64,000 nucleotides of DNA from Streptomyces sp. NBC_00259 (GTDB taxonomy: Bacteria; Actinomycetota; Actinomycetes; Streptomycetales; Streptomycetaceae). The stretch lies in NCBI RefSeq assembly GCF_036181745.1, contig NZ_CP108080.1:5273501-5337500 (forward strand), written 5' to 3'. Shown one piece after another: positions 17,302-26,322 of the stretch (position 1 is its first letter; each line of letters starts with the position of its first letter). The notes below the pieces were generated by a model that had not been told where the DNA came from, did no database searches, and worked only from the letters and a program-made list of their open reading frames with translations. A program made the translations under genes and the position numbers.

Positions 17302-18099
17302 GAACTTGTTGTGGTCGCCGACGATCGGGCCGGTCGAGGTGTACTGCCACATCGTGTAGTAGGACCAGCCGGCCGGAAGCGTCCCCGGGGTGGTGTTGTA
17401 GCGGGCGACCCAGAGCGGGTTGGTGGCACCGAAGCCGCTGTGGTTGCCGGTGCACTGGGTCCACCAGCTGGTGGCCGTGTAGATGACGGCGTCGCGTCCG
17501 GTACGGGCCTTGTAGCGGTTCAGGAAGTCACGGATCCAGGTGACCATCGCGGACGGCGACTTGCCGTAGCAGGCGTCCCCGTACGGGTTCCACTCGATGT
17601 CCAGCACGCCCGGCAGCGTCCTGCCGTCGCGGGACCAGCCGCCGCCGTTGTTCACGAAGAAATCCGCCTGGGTCGCGCCGGTGGTGGTGTCGGGGGTCGC
17701 GAAGTGGTAGGCGCCGCGGATCATGCCGATGTTGTACGAACCGTTGTACTGCTGCGCGAAGTACGGGTTCTCGTAGTACGTGCCTTCGGTGGCCTTGACG
17801 TAGGCCCACTTCACGCCGTTGTTCCACAGCGCCGACCAGTCGACGTTGCCCTGGTGGCTGGAGACGTCGACGCCTTCGGTCTGGACGGCGCGGCTGTCGC
17901 GCGGCAGGCCGCCCCGGCCGTCGTGGGCGACGACCCCCATGCCCATCCGGGCCGAACCGCGGGCCGGCGCGTCGGCGGCCGACGCCGCGCCGGGGAGGGT
18001 GAGGAGGAGGGCCAGGACCGCGAGGAGGGTGCCGGCCACGGTCCAGCGGGTGGTGATGGTCCGTCCGATTCCGGTCGTTCCGGATCTGTGCACGAGCAT
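17260..18099 (-). CDS. Secreted GH25 lysozyme (N-acetylmuramidase)
   Basis: A 279-residue exported muramidase that cleaves peptidoglycan glycan strands. A basic N-terminus, a long hydrophobic helix and a cleavage site after GAASA (about residue 41) form a signal peptide. The GH25 domain (about 72-279) has GVDVSSHQGNVDW, YVKATEG, GAYHFA and the catalytic Asp-x-Glu in GVLDIEWNPYG, then IYTATSWW and MWQYTSTG. It is close to cellosyl-type lysozymes. The ATG at 18099 follows CGGAGG. The 3' end is duplicated twice downstream. The gene is divergent from a MarR gene. Confidence 0.94.
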   Translation of the reverse strand: MLVHRSGTTGIGRTITTRWTVAGTLLAVLALLLTLPGAASAADAPARGSARMGMGVVAHDGRGGLPRDSRAVQTEGVDVSSHQGNVDWSALWNNGVKWAYVKATEGTYYENPYFAQQYNGSYNIGMIRGAYHFATPDTTTGATQADFFVNNGGGWSRDGRTLPGVLDIEWNPYGDACYGKSPSAMVTWIRDFLNRYKARTGRDAVIYTATSWWTQCTGNHSGFGATNPLWVARYNTTPGTLPAGWSYYTMWQYTSTGPIVGDHNKFNGALDRVVALANG

Positions 18100-18133
18100 T
18101 GCGTGCCTCCGAAAGGCCTAGGTGGGGGAGAGC

Positions 18134-18152
18134 GGCATGGTGTGGACATGCC
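18134..18152. promoter_or_regulatory. Small inverted repeat between lysozyme and MarR genes
   Basis: GGCATG (18134-18139) and CATGCC (18147-18152) are separated by 7 nt in the divergent region. It is a possible operator for the neighbouring MarR regulator. The support is weak, since 6-bp arms can occur by chance. Confidence 0.3.
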
Positions 18153-18352
18153 ATATCGAAGCTAGGTGCGGGAAAGCCGCCGACGGAAGAGGGGCCGGTT
18201 CCTGCCGTTGGTCTACGCCTGCGAAATACTGGGCGAGCTGCGGCAACGGCGGCCGCAGAAAGAAACTTTCATCGCCGGGAAAGCGCGCGAGGGGTGCTGA
18301 CGTGCACGGAAGCGGTACGGGGAGTGAAGCCGACCCGAAGGGAGGGAAAGGC

Positions 18353-18793
18353 GTGGACCACGAGTTCCGCGAGATCCTGGCCCTGGAGCGCGAGTTGGCC
18401 GTCTTCCTGCGCCGCGCACGGGCCAGCTCCGGGGAGATGGCCCGCGAGGTCCACCCCGAACTGGAACCCGCCGCGTACGGACTGCTCGTACGGCTGGAGG
18501 AGTCCGGCGCCCAGCGCGCCACCGAACTCGCCGCCTACTTCGGCGTCGGCAAGGCGACCATGAGCCGTCAGCTGCGCGCGCTGGAGGAACTCGGTCTGGT
18601 CGTCCGGGAGCCCGACCCGGCGGACGGGCGCGCCTCGCTGGTCCGGCTCACCGAGGAGGGGCTCACCCGCTTCCGGGCCGTACGCAAGGCCCGGCGCGAC
18701 CGGTACGTACGCAAACTCGCCGACTGGGACCGGGGCGAGGTCGCCGAGCTGGCCCGGCTGCTGCAGCAGCTCAACACCGCGGACGAGGGGTGA
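18353..18793 (+). CDS. MarR-family regulator
   Basis: A 146-residue winged-helix regulator: a helical N-terminus, recognition region ATELAAYFGVGKATMSRQLRALEELGLV, the wing REPDPADGRASLVRLT, and a C-terminal dimerisation helix. The frame is open further upstream, but the GTG at 18353 has GGAGG eight bases before it and yields the normal MarR length. It is divergent from the lysozyme. The ligand is unknown. Confidence 0.9.
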   Translation: MDHEFREILALERELAVFLRRARASSGEMAREVHPELEPAAYGLLVRLEESGAQRATELAAYFGVGKATMSRQLRALEELGLVVREPDPADGRASLVRLTEEGLTRFRAVRKARRDRYVRKLADWDRGEVAELARLLQQLNTADEG

Positions 18794-18830
18794 GAGGTAG
18801 GGCGCATCGGTCTGAAGGCCGCGCTCCGGA

Positions 18831-19730
18831 TCAGGCCGGTCCTTGTCGGTCCGGGTCCGGAGCGGCGTCCGGTGCCTCAGCTGGAGCTGGAGCTGGAGCT
18901 GGAGCTGGAGCTGGAGCTGGAGCTGGAGCTGGAGCCGGTGCCGGGGCCGGGAGTTCCGCGTACACCGCCGTCGCGTCGTCGTGCGTCTTCCAGCGCCTGA
19001 TGCCGCCCCGCTGCGCGTCCGCGCTCTCCAGCGCCCGCACCCGCTCGATCAGGCCGTGCGGGCCCTCCTTGTGCAGCAGCCCCATCAGGTCCGCCCAGCC
19101 GCCCTCCTCGAAGAGATCCGTCCAGCGGGACGCCCCGTCGGTGAGCGCCGCCATCGCCCGCACCCTCGCGCGCGGCGTGCTGCCCGTCACCGCGCGCCCC
19201 GCCACCTCGGGGTCCGCGGCGGCCGTGAAGAAGCCGCCCTCCTGGTTGCGCAGGGCGTCCGTCGCGCTCAGCGAGCGGAAGATCTCCCGCGGAATCCGGT
19301 CCAGTCGGTCGTCCACGACGGCCCGCACGGCACCGTCCGGCGACTCGAGCAACAGCGTCGAGTCCGACAGGACGAGATGTTCGACCTCTTCCTCGTCCCA
19401 GCGTGCGACGACCACCGTCGCCTGCGGGGTGCGCACGTGAGAAAGGTCACAGGTGTCCCGGTGGGCATCGGCCGTGCGCCGGATGGAGTGCGCGAGAACC
19501 TCGGCCAGCGGCTTATCCCGCCGCGAACCGGACAGTTCGATCAGGGCTCCGCCGAGTCGTGCGGTGAACCACGGGACGCCGTGCACACAGCCGTCGTCGC
19601 CCTGGGGAGGCGTCACCCCGTCCAGGACGACCAGTGATCCGCCCTGGCCCGAGGCGGGGAGGGCGACGGAAGCCCAGTCCTCGTTGGGGCGTTCGGGAGC
19701 ACCGGGGACAGTGGCCAGTTCGAAGCGCAT
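18831..19730 (-). CDS. PP2C-like phosphatase-fold protein with (Ala-Pro)n tail
   Basis: A 299-residue protein. Motifs PNEDW (about 15-19), LVVLDGVTPP, LVLSDSTLLLE and ALTDGASRWTD match the metal-binding acidic positions of PP2C-type serine/threonine phosphatases, although the family is divergent. The C-terminus is about 20 residues of alternating Ala-Pro, encoded by a pure hexanucleotide repeat, then an acidic tail. There is no signal peptide. The substrate is unknown. An alternative is a catalytically weak PP2C-fold scaffold. Confidence 0.7.
   Translation of the reverse strand: MRFELATVPGAPERPNEDWASVALPASGQGGSLVVLDGVTPPQGDDGCVHGVPWFTARLGGALIELSGSRRDKPLAEVLAHSIRRTADAHRDTCDLSHVRTPQATVVVARWDEEEVEHLVLSDSTLLLESPDGAVRAVVDDRLDRIPREIFRSLSATDALRNQEGGFFTAAADPEVAGRAVTGSTPRARVRAMAALTDGASRWTDLFEEGGWADLMGLLHKEGPHGLIERVRALESADAQRGGIRRWKTHDDATAVYAELPAPAPAPAPAPAPAPAPAPAPAPAEAPDAAPDPDRQGPA
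18881..18934. repeat. Hexanucleotide repeat (CTGGAG)9
   Basis: Nine perfect copies of CTGGAG lie inside the 3' end of the PP2C-like gene and encode (Ala-Pro) on the minus strand. Slippage would change length in two-residue steps without breaking the frame. Confidence 0.97.
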
Positions 19731-20091
19731 GATCCCCAGTCTGCACGAGCCACCACGACTCCTTCACGAAGCCCGCCAGAAGGCGTGATTGGCCGAAAGC
19801 ACCCGGACGACCAGCGGTTTTCCCTCGGAATGATCGACTCCGGCGAGCTGCGGGCGCGCATCTTGCCAAAGCCCGCGCGGAAGGTCCAACCGACGCACCG
19901 CGGGGGCCGGAAAAGCCTTCGCGAACGAGTTGTTTGTCAACTCCCGAGTGATGTTCACTCGTTCGCGTGGCGGAGCGGCCGATGCGCGTCCCCCTCCTGA
20001 CGGCGCTGGAAAGGTCATGGGCCGTGCCAGGGGTGGGGGACTCTCGTGATGACCGGCCGTCACCTCTGCTTCATGGGCGGACGAGTCAAGA
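19731..20091. promoter_or_regulatory. Divergent region between PP2C-like gene and conservon
   Basis: This 361-bp region has no credible gene. It holds an 11-bp perfect inverted repeat, CGCGAACGAGT (19920-19930) with ACTCGTTCGCG (19957-19967), and within it a 6-bp hairpin GAGTTG/CAACTC (19927-19943). The site lies 125 bp before cvnA and could be an operator. No clear -35/-10 pair is visible. Confidence 0.5.
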
Positions 20092-23000
20092 ATGCGAGCA
20101 CCGGTGCAGAAGAAGCGGCCTCGGGGCAAGGGCGGCATGAGCGGTACGGCTTCCGGGCCCACGGCACCTCAGGTGCCCCCGGCGCCCCAGGTTCCCTCGG
20201 CATCGCCCGAGGAATCCGCGGTCCATGCGGCTGCGGCCTTCGCGGGGCCCACGGCGCCTTCCGCGTCTTCCGCTTTCCCGGCCTCCGTACCTCCGGTGGT
20301 GTCGGCCGAGGCGCGTGCCGCCTCCGACCCGACGCTCGTCCCCGGCGGACGCCCCGTGCGGGTACGTCGCCGGCTCGTCGCCGGTGTCGCCGCCGTCTCC
20401 CTCGTCGTCATCGCCGCCGGCGCACCGGCGATCCTCCTCGCCTCCGACGACCTGACGGAGTCCCAGCGGCTCGTCACCCTCGCCGAAGTCAACCGGCAGG
20501 CCGTGACCCTCGCCCACTCCCTCGCCGACGAACGCGACGAGGTCACCGCGTACATCGCGGCCGGCCGCGAGGACCAGCAGGGCGAGAAGAAGGACCGCCG
20601 CGAGATCTCCGGCAACGGCAGCGCCCGCGTCGACCGTCAGATCGACGAGATCCGCGGCAACGTCCCGGCCGACCACGCCGACCTCGGCCGCGATCTCGCC
20701 GCCGTGCCCTCGGTCCGGCGCACCGCGCTCACCGGCAAGGGCAGCGCCCTGGAGGCGTACAAGGCGTACACCGACATCATCGCCGGGCTGCACGCGCTCG
20801 CCGACGACCTGGCCGAGAAGACCCCGGCCCGCGCCGCCGACGCCGGTCGCGCGCCGTCCGCGCTCGGCCTCGCCGTCGAGCAGGCCTCCGCCACCCGCGG
20901 ACTGCTGCTCGCCGCGCTCTCCGTGCCCGGCCCCTCGAACGACGGCCCCTCCTTCGACCCGATCACCGGACTGCCCGTCGAGGACGAGGACGACGCCAAG
21001 ACCGAGGCCGCCCGCAACGTCCTCAGCGGCGCCGCCCAGCAGGCCCGCGTCCGCGAACTCGCCGCGCTCGCCGACTTCGACCAGGCCGCGAGCAGCGAGG
21101 CCAGGAGCCGGCTCAGCGCCACCGTCACCGGCCCCGAGGTGAAGACCGCCGAGGCCTATCTCGGCCGTCTCACCGACCAGCCCGAACTCTCCGAGAAGGA
21201 CCGCAAGTCCAACCGCGAGAAGCTCGAATCCGCGCTCTCCGCCCGGATCGAGCAGATGCGCGGCGCCGAGTCCGCGCTCGCCTCCTCCCAGGTCGAGCGC
21301 CTGGAGCAGCTCCGCGACGACGACGTCACCGACCTGGAGCTGCGCATCGCGCTGCTCGGCGGCTGCCTGCTCGTCACCATCGGCATCTCCGCGGCCGTCG
21401 CCCGGAGCCTCACCCGCCCGCTCGCCGTGCTCCGGATCGGCGCCGCCCGGCTCGCCGCGACGCCCGAGGCCGGGGAGCCGGTCCGCTTCACCGGCCGCAA
21501 CGACGAGTTCGCCCAGGTCGTCCGGTCCCTCAACACTCTGCACGGAAAGCTGCTGGACCTCGGCGCCCGGGCCGAGCGGCTGGACGCCGAGCGCGGAGAA
21601 CTGACCGCCACCCGCGAGGAGCTCGCCGCGCAGCGCGCCGAGCTCCAGCAGCGCGCCGCCGAGGTCACCGACCAGCTCGAGAAGATGCGGCGCACCGTCA
21701 GCCACACCTTCGTCAATCTCGCCCTGCGCACCCTCGGACTGGTCGAGCGGCAGCTCGGCGTCATCGAGAAGCTGGAGGAGCGCGAACAGGACCCGGACCG
21801 GCTCGCGACCCTCTTCAAGCTGGACCACATGGCCACGGTCATGCGCCGGCACAGCGAGAACCTGCTGGTCCTGGCCGGCTCCGAGCACGGGCACAGCCAC
21901 CCGGGACCGGTGCCGCTGGTCGACGTGATGCGTGCCGCGGTCAGCGAGATCGAGCGGTACGAGCGCATCACCATCCAGTCGCTGCCGCCGCACGCCCATG
22001 TCGCCGGGTTCGCCGCGGACGACCTGAGCCATCTCGTGGCGGAACTGCTGGAGAACGCCACGTCCTTCTCGCCGCCGGACGCACAGGTCCAGCTCTCCGG
22101 CTGGCTGCTGGAGAGCGGCGAGGTCATGCTCTCCGTCCAGGACGAGGGCATCGGCATGACCGCCGACCGGCTGGACGACCTCAACGCGAAGCTCGCCGCG
22201 CCGGAGCGGCCCGGCGACCTCGAACCCGGTCTGGACGGGGAGGGCCTCGGGCTGCGGGTGGCCGGGCTGCTGTCCCGCCGCCACGGCATCCGTGTCCAGC
22301 TGCGCGAGCAGAAGCAGGGCGGCATCGCCGCGGTGGTCGTCCTCCCGCAGGCGCTGCTGCCGACCGGGCCGCCGACCGCCACTCCGCAGTCGGCGCCCGT
22401 CCCGGGCGGCGCTCCCGCGCTGAACCTCCCCGGTTCGGTCGCGGAGGCCAACTCCAACGCCCTGCCCGGCCGTCGCCCGTCCGCCGGTGACCCGTCCACC
22501 GGTGACCCGTCCACCGGTGACCCGCTCGCCGGTGACCCGCTCGTCGCTGCCGCGGAGGACGCCGTCCGCGCGGCGGAGAGCGAGCAGCCGCGAGGGGTGG
22601 ACCAGGAGGCCGTGAACGAGGCGGCGCCGGCCGAGCCCGGGACGACGATTCCCGCGCCCCGGCGTGAGCCGGAGCCGCCGTTCGGGCCCGAGCCGGTGAT
22701 CCCCGCGGCGCGGCAGGAGCAGGAGCCGACGGCCGAGGCCGAAGCAGGGGCCTTCGCCGACGAGGCCGAGCGCGTCTTTGAGCCGCGACCCGAGTACGTC
22801 TTCGACGATGTGTCCGGGCCGGGACCCGAGTACGTCTCCGACGACGTGCCCGGGCAGGTGTCCGAGCCGGAGGACGCGTACCTCTCCGACGACGTACCCG
22901 GGCACGACGCCGAGTCCGGGCACGACGCCGAGCCCGAGTCGGCCCCCACCCCGGAGACCACCCTCCAGGTCCGTCTGCCGCACCCGTCGCCGGAGCCCGA

Positions 23001-23343
23001 CGCCCACGAGCGTGTGGCCGACGCCGCCGACCAGTCGGATCACGCGGACATGACCGGCGGCGATGCCGGGGAGGCGGTCACCGACAAGGGTCTGCCCAAG
23101 CGCACCCCCAAGGTCGTCGCCCCCGCCGGGGCGCCCCAGGAGCGCCCCCGGTCCGTCGACGCCGAAGATCTCCGGCGCCGCCTCGGAGGCTTCCACCAGG
23201 GTGCGAAGGACGGGCGCCGCGACGTGGAGGCGGAGTTCGCCGAGGCCACCGGCCGGACGGAGAGCGCCGCCCCCACAGGGACCACGGAACAGAAGGCTCA
23301 GAACGAGGATTCGGGGGACATCGTCGAGGAGGCACGTAGTTGA
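20092..23343 (+). CDS. cvnA: Conservon nitrate/sulfonate-type sensor histidine kinase-like protein
   Basis: A 1083-residue membrane protein and the receptor-like first component of a Streptomyces conservon. A basic, proline-rich N-terminus precedes TM1 (about 95-117), an extracellular nitrate/nitrite-sensing-type helical domain (about 118-415), TM2 (LGGCLLVTIGISAAVA), HAMP, a coiled coil, and an HATPase domain with ELLENATSFSPP and DEGIGMTADRL. A long acidic, repetitive disordered tail follows (about 770-1083, with GDPSTGDP repeats). The HATPase has GLGLRVAG, and the H-box region (RTVSHTFVNLALR) has a His, but conservon kinases are not classical phosphorelays. The ATG at 20092 keeps the basic N-terminus. 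An ATG at 20137 with GGGCGG is an alternative. Confidence 0.93.
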   Translation: MRAPVQKKRPRGKGGMSGTASGPTAPQVPPAPQVPSASPEESAVHAAAAFAGPTAPSASSAFPASVPPVVSAEARAASDPTLVPGGRPVRVRRRLVAGVAAVSLVVIAAGAPAILLASDDLTESQRLVTLAEVNRQAVTLAHSLADERDEVTAYIAAGREDQQGEKKDRREISGNGSARVDRQIDEIRGNVPADHADLGRDLAAVPSVRRTALTGKGSALEAYKAYTDIIAGLHALADDLAEKTPARAADAGRAPSALGLAVEQASATRGLLLAALSVPGPSNDGPSFDPITGLPVEDEDDAKTEAARNVLSGAAQQARVRELAALADFDQAASSEARSRLSATVTGPEVKTAEAYLGRLTDQPELSEKDRKSNREKLESALSARIEQMRGAESALASSQVERLEQLRDDDVTDLELRIALLGGCLLVTIGISAAVARSLTRPLAVLRIGAARLAATPEAGEPVRFTGRNDEFAQVVRSLNTLHGKLLDLGARAERLDAERGELTATREELAAQRAELQQRAAEVTDQLEKMRRTVSHTFVNLALRTLGLVERQLGVIEKLEEREQDPDRLATLFKLDHMATVMRRHSENLLVLAGSEHGHSHPGPVPLVDVMRAAVSEIERYERITIQSLPPHAHVAGFAADDLSHLVAELLENATSFSPPDAQVQLSGWLLESGEVMLSVQDEGIGMTADRLDDLNAKLAAPERPGDLEPGLDGEGLGLRVAGLLSRRHGIRVQLREQKQGGIAAVVVLPQALLPTGPPTATPQSAPVPGGAPALNLPGSVAEANSNALPGRRPSAGDPSTGDPSTGDPLAGDPLVAAAEDAVRAAESEQPRGVDQEAVNEAAPAEPGTTIPAPRREPEPPFGPEPVIPAARQEQEPTAEAEAGAFADEAERVFEPRPEYVFDDVSGPGPEYVSDDVPGQVSEPEDAYLSDDVPGHDAESGHDAEPESAPTPETTLQVRLPHPSPEPDAHERVADAADQSDHADMTGGDAGEAVTDKGLPKRTPKVVAPAGAPQERPRSVDAEDLRRRLGGFHQGAKDGRRDVEAEFAEATGRTESAAPTGTTEQKAQNEDSGDIVEEARS

Positions 23344-23822
23344 CCGCGACCGGAACATTCGGGCTGAGCAGTGAAGCCCGCAACCTTCACTGGCTGTTGG
23401 GCAACCTCGTCGAGGAGGTACCGGGAGTCCGCTCCGTCGCGGTCGTCTCCTCCGACGGCCTCCTCCTGCTGTCGTCGGACCCGGCGCACACCGCCGCCCC
23501 CGCCACCACCAAGCGCCAGGACGGCCCGCGCGGTTCCAGCGCCGACCTCGCCACCATCGTCTCCGGCATCGGCAGCCTCACCATCGGCGCCGCCCGGCTG
23601 ATGGACGGCGGCGGAGTCAAGCAGACCATGGTCGCGATGGCGGAGGGCAGCCTCTTCGTGATGTCCATCAGCGACGGCTCGCTGCTCGGCGTGCACGCCA
23701 ACGCCGACTGCGACATGAGCGTCGTCGCGTACCACATGGCGCTCTTCGTCGGCCGCGCCGGACACGTACTCACCCCCGAAGTCCGCAGTGAGCTGCGCAA
23801 ATCGTTGGAGAGCGCCCAATGA
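23340..23822 (+). CDS. cvnB: Roadblock/LC7-domain protein of the conservon
   Basis: A 160-residue roadblock/LC7 protein (HWLLGNLVEEVPGVRSVAVVSSDGLLLL, SGIGSLTIGAARLMDGGGVKQ, LGVHANADCDMSVVAYHMA). This family acts as a partner or GAP for the small GTPase of the conservon. It starts at TTG with GAGGAGG seven bases upstream and overlaps the cvnA stop by four bases, so it is translationally coupled. Confidence 0.95.
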   Translation: MTATGTFGLSSEARNLHWLLGNLVEEVPGVRSVAVVSSDGLLLLSSDPAHTAAPATTKRQDGPRGSSADLATIVSGIGSLTIGAARLMDGGGVKQTMVAMAEGSLFVMSISDGSLLGVHANADCDMSVVAYHMALFVGRAGHVLTPEVRSELRKSLESAQ

Positions 23823-24232
23823 CGTCCGCCGCCCAGCCCGCCCCCCGGCTTCCGATGCGCGGTGACGGCAAACGCCCGGCCCGCGTCCGCCCGTACTCGC
23901 TCACCGGTGGCCGCACCCGGTTCGGCCACGTCCTCCTCGTCGAGACGTTCGTCGCGGCGCTGGAAGCGGCCGACGAGCGCAAGGAACTGACGAACGGGAA
24001 CCTCACCTCCCGCGTCATGCCGGAGATGCTGGCCATCGTCGAACTCTGCCGCCGGATGCGAACGGTCGCCGAGATCTCCGCACTGCTGAAGATGCCCCTG
24101 GGCGTGGTCCGGGTGCTGCTCAGCGACCTCGCGGACCAAGGAAGGATACGCGTGTATGGGACCGGGCACGGCGATGGCCGCCCCGACCGCGCGCTGCTCG
24201 AAAGGGTGCTGAGTGGACTCCGTCGTCTCTGA
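23819..24232 (+). CDS. cvnC: DUF742 conservon protein
   Basis: A 137-residue DUF742 protein with the family hallmarks RVRPYSLTGGRTR near residue 30 and LPLGVVRVLLSDL-like (MPLGVVRVLLSDLADQGRI). It probably has a winged-helix fold and links the roadblock protein and GTPase at the membrane. The ATG overlaps the cvnB stop by four bases, and the 3' end overlaps cvnD by 20 bases. Confidence 0.95.
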   Translation: MTSAAQPAPRLPMRGDGKRPARVRPYSLTGGRTRFGHVLLVETFVAALEAADERKELTNGNLTSRVMPEMLAIVELCRRMRTVAEISALLKMPLGVVRVLLSDLADQGRIRVYGTGHGDGRPDRALLERVLSGLRRL

Positions 24233-24836
24233 CCTCCCCGCCGCCGTGGAGGACGAGAACGTCCAGGCCTGGCAGAACGACCGCACCCGCGCACCGATCG
24301 CCACCAAGATCGTGGTCGCGGGCGGCTTCGGCGTCGGCAAGACGACCTTCGTGGGGTCCGTCTCCGAGATCACGCCGCTGCAGACCGAGGCGCTGATGAC
24401 CCAGGCGAGCGAGGGGACCGACGACCTCACCGCGACGCCGGGCAAACTCACCACGACCGTCGCGATGGACTTCGGACGGATCACCCTCGACGACGACCTC
24501 GTGCTGTACCTCTTCGGCACCCCGGGCCAGCAGCGCTTCTGGTTCATGTGGGACGACCTCGTCCGGGGCGCGATCGGCGCGGTGGTGATGGCCGACACCC
24601 GCCGGCTGAAGGACTGCTTCCCCGCGCTCGACTACTTCGAGAGCTGCGGACTGCCCTACGTCGTCGCCGTCAACCACTTCGAGGGGACCCCTGCCTACGA
24701 GGCCGAGGACGTCCGGGAGGCCCTGACCGTTCCGGCCCACGTCCCTGTCGTGATCATGGATGCGCGTCAGCGGATCACGGTGATCGAGTCGCTGCTCGCG
24801 CTGGTGGGCCACGCGCTCGACGCCACCCCCGAATAG
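24213..24836 (+). CDS. cvnD: Conservon small GTP-binding protein
   Basis: A 207-residue Ras-like GTPase of the conservon type. It has P-loop GGFGVGKTT (37-45), switch residues TTVAMDFGRI, the DxxG-equivalent FGTPGQQRF and the specificity motif VAVNHFEG (NxxD degenerated to NHFE, usual for this family). It starts at GTG 24213, overlapping cvnC. It is the presumed output switch of the complex. Confidence 0.95.
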   Translation: MDSVVSDLPAAVEDENVQAWQNDRTRAPIATKIVVAGGFGVGKTTFVGSVSEITPLQTEALMTQASEGTDDLTATPGKLTTTVAMDFGRITLDDDLVLYLFGTPGQQRFWFMWDDLVRGAIGAVVMADTRRLKDCFPALDYFESCGLPYVVAVNHFEGTPAYEAEDVREALTVPAHVPVVIMDARQRITVIESLLALVGHALDATPE

Positions 24837-24885
24837 CCTCCCCGCACCGCACGTCCCCGTAGTCGCGCAAGGAAAGAGCCCCGCC

Positions 24886-26121
24886 ATGCGGAAGATCCTC
24901 ATAGTCGGCGCCGGCCAGTCCGGACTCCAGCTCGCCCTCGGCCTCCAGGCACAGGGCTACGAAGTCACCCTCATGTCCAACCGCACGGCGGACGAGATCC
25001 GGTCCGGCCGGGTCATGTCCACCCAGTGCATGTTCCACACGGCGCTCCAGCACGAACGCGATCTGAAGGTCAACTTCTGGGAGTCCCAGGCCCCGAGGAT
25101 CGAGGGCCTCGGTGTGTCCGTCGCCGGCCCCGAGGGCCAGCGCGTCATCGACTGGGTCGGCAAGCTCGACGGCATCGCCCAGTCCGTCGACCAGCGCGTG
25201 AAGATGGCCGGCTGGATGGAGACCTTCGCCCAGCGCGGCGGCCAGCTCGTCATCCACGGCGCCGCCGTGTCCGACCTGGACTACTTCGCCCGCACCTACG
25301 ACCTGGTGATGGTCTCCGCGGGCAAGGGCGAACTCGTGTCGATGTTCGGCCGCGACGCCGCCCGCTCCCCGTACGCCGAGCCGCAGCGCGCCCTGGCCGT
25401 CGCCTACGTCCACGGCCTCGGCCCGCGCCCCGAGCACCCCGACTACGACGCGGTCCGCTGCAACCTGGTGCCGGGCGCCGGCGAACTCTTCGTCATGCCG
25501 ACCCTGACCACCTCCGGCCGTGCCGACATCCTCTTCTGGGAGGGTGTCCCGGGCGGTCCGCTCGACGTCTTCCAGGGTGTGAAGGACCCCGCCGAGCACC
25601 TCTCCCTGACGCTGGAGCTGATGGAGAAGTTCACGCCGTGGGAGTACGCCCGCGCCACGAAGGTCGAACTCACCGACGCGGGCGGCACGCTGGCCGGCCG
25701 CTACGCCCCCACCGTGCGCAATCCGATCGGCCGGCTGCCCGGCGGCGGACTCGTGCTCGGTGTCGCCGACGTCGTCGTCGCCAACGACCCGATCACCGGT
25801 CAGGGCTCCAACTCGGCCTCCAAGTGCGCGGCCTCCTACCTCGCATCGATCACCGAGCACGGTGACCGGCCCTTCGACGAGGCGTGGATGCAGTCCACCT
25901 TCGACCGCTACTGGGACACCGCCCAGCACGTCACCAAGTGGACCAACGCGATGCTCGGCGTCCCGCCGGAGCACGTCCTCAACCTGATCGGGGCGGCGGG
26001 CGAACTCCAGCCGGTCGCCGACCGGTTCGCGAACGGCTTCAACGACCCGGCGGACTTCGAGAACTTCTTCTATGACCCGGAGAAGACGTCGGCGTACCTG
26101 GGCTCGGTCGCCGGAGCCTGA
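24886..26121 (+). CDS. Styrene/indole monooxygenase-family flavoprotein in the conservon operon
   Basis: A 411-residue FAD-dependent oxygenase. The dinucleotide motif VGAGQSGLQLALGL lies at residues 6-19, and the second FAD motif is GVADVVVANDPITGQGSN (about 288-305). The sequence between follows the StyA/IndA group, two-component epoxidases that receive reduced FAD from a separate reductase. No reductase gene is next to it. It starts 49 bp after cvnD on the same strand and shares the terminator at 26162, so it is probably the last gene of the conservon operon. Some known conservons end in cytochrome P450 genes, so an oxygenase in this slot is a variation on that theme. The substrate is unknown. 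Confidence 0.88.
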   Translation: MRKILIVGAGQSGLQLALGLQAQGYEVTLMSNRTADEIRSGRVMSTQCMFHTALQHERDLKVNFWESQAPRIEGLGVSVAGPEGQRVIDWVGKLDGIAQSVDQRVKMAGWMETFAQRGGQLVIHGAAVSDLDYFARTYDLVMVSAGKGELVSMFGRDAARSPYAEPQRALAVAYVHGLGPRPEHPDYDAVRCNLVPGAGELFVMPTLTTSGRADILFWEGVPGGPLDVFQGVKDPAEHLSLTLELMEKFTPWEYARATKVELTDAGGTLAGRYAPTVRNPIGRLPGGGLVLGVADVVVANDPITGQGSNSASKCAASYLASITEHGDRPFDEAWMQSTFDRYWDTAQHVTKWTNAMLGVPPEHVLNLIGAAGELQPVADRFANGFNDPADFENFFYDPEKTSAYLGSVAGA

Positions 26122-26161
26122 CGGGCTTCTGCCCGGCACTGACCCCACACAGCACGAGATC

Positions 26162-26190
26162 AGAGGCCCGGACGCACTGTCCGGGCCTCT
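26162..26190. terminator. Terminator of the conservon operon
   Basis: A perfect 12-bp stem (26162-26173 with 26179-26190) and a 5-nt loop are followed by TCGTCC, 40 bp after the monooxygenase stop. It can also end the AraC transcript from the other strand. Confidence 0.85.
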
Positions 26191-26275
26191 TCGTCCTGCG
26201 CCCCGTCCGTGCTGGTCGGGGCGGGCTCTGTCGGCGCGCGGTGAACGCTCCGGACGGTCGCGTACGACGATGCAT

Positions 26276-26317
26276 GGAGACGGGAACGGAGACGGGAACG
26301 GGAACGGAGACGGGAAC
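26276..26317. repeat. Hexanucleotide repeat (GGRRAC)7
   Basis: Seven hexamers alternate between GGAGAC and GGGAAC immediately downstream (5 bp) of the AraC gene stop. The repeat is non-coding as annotated. Confidence 0.9.
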
Positions 26318-26322
26318 GGGCC

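Noticed and set aside
19785..20000. A 71-codon frame in the spacer before cvnA
   Set aside because: It has no ribosome-binding site, its codon use is unlike neighbours, and it overlaps the inverted repeat region.
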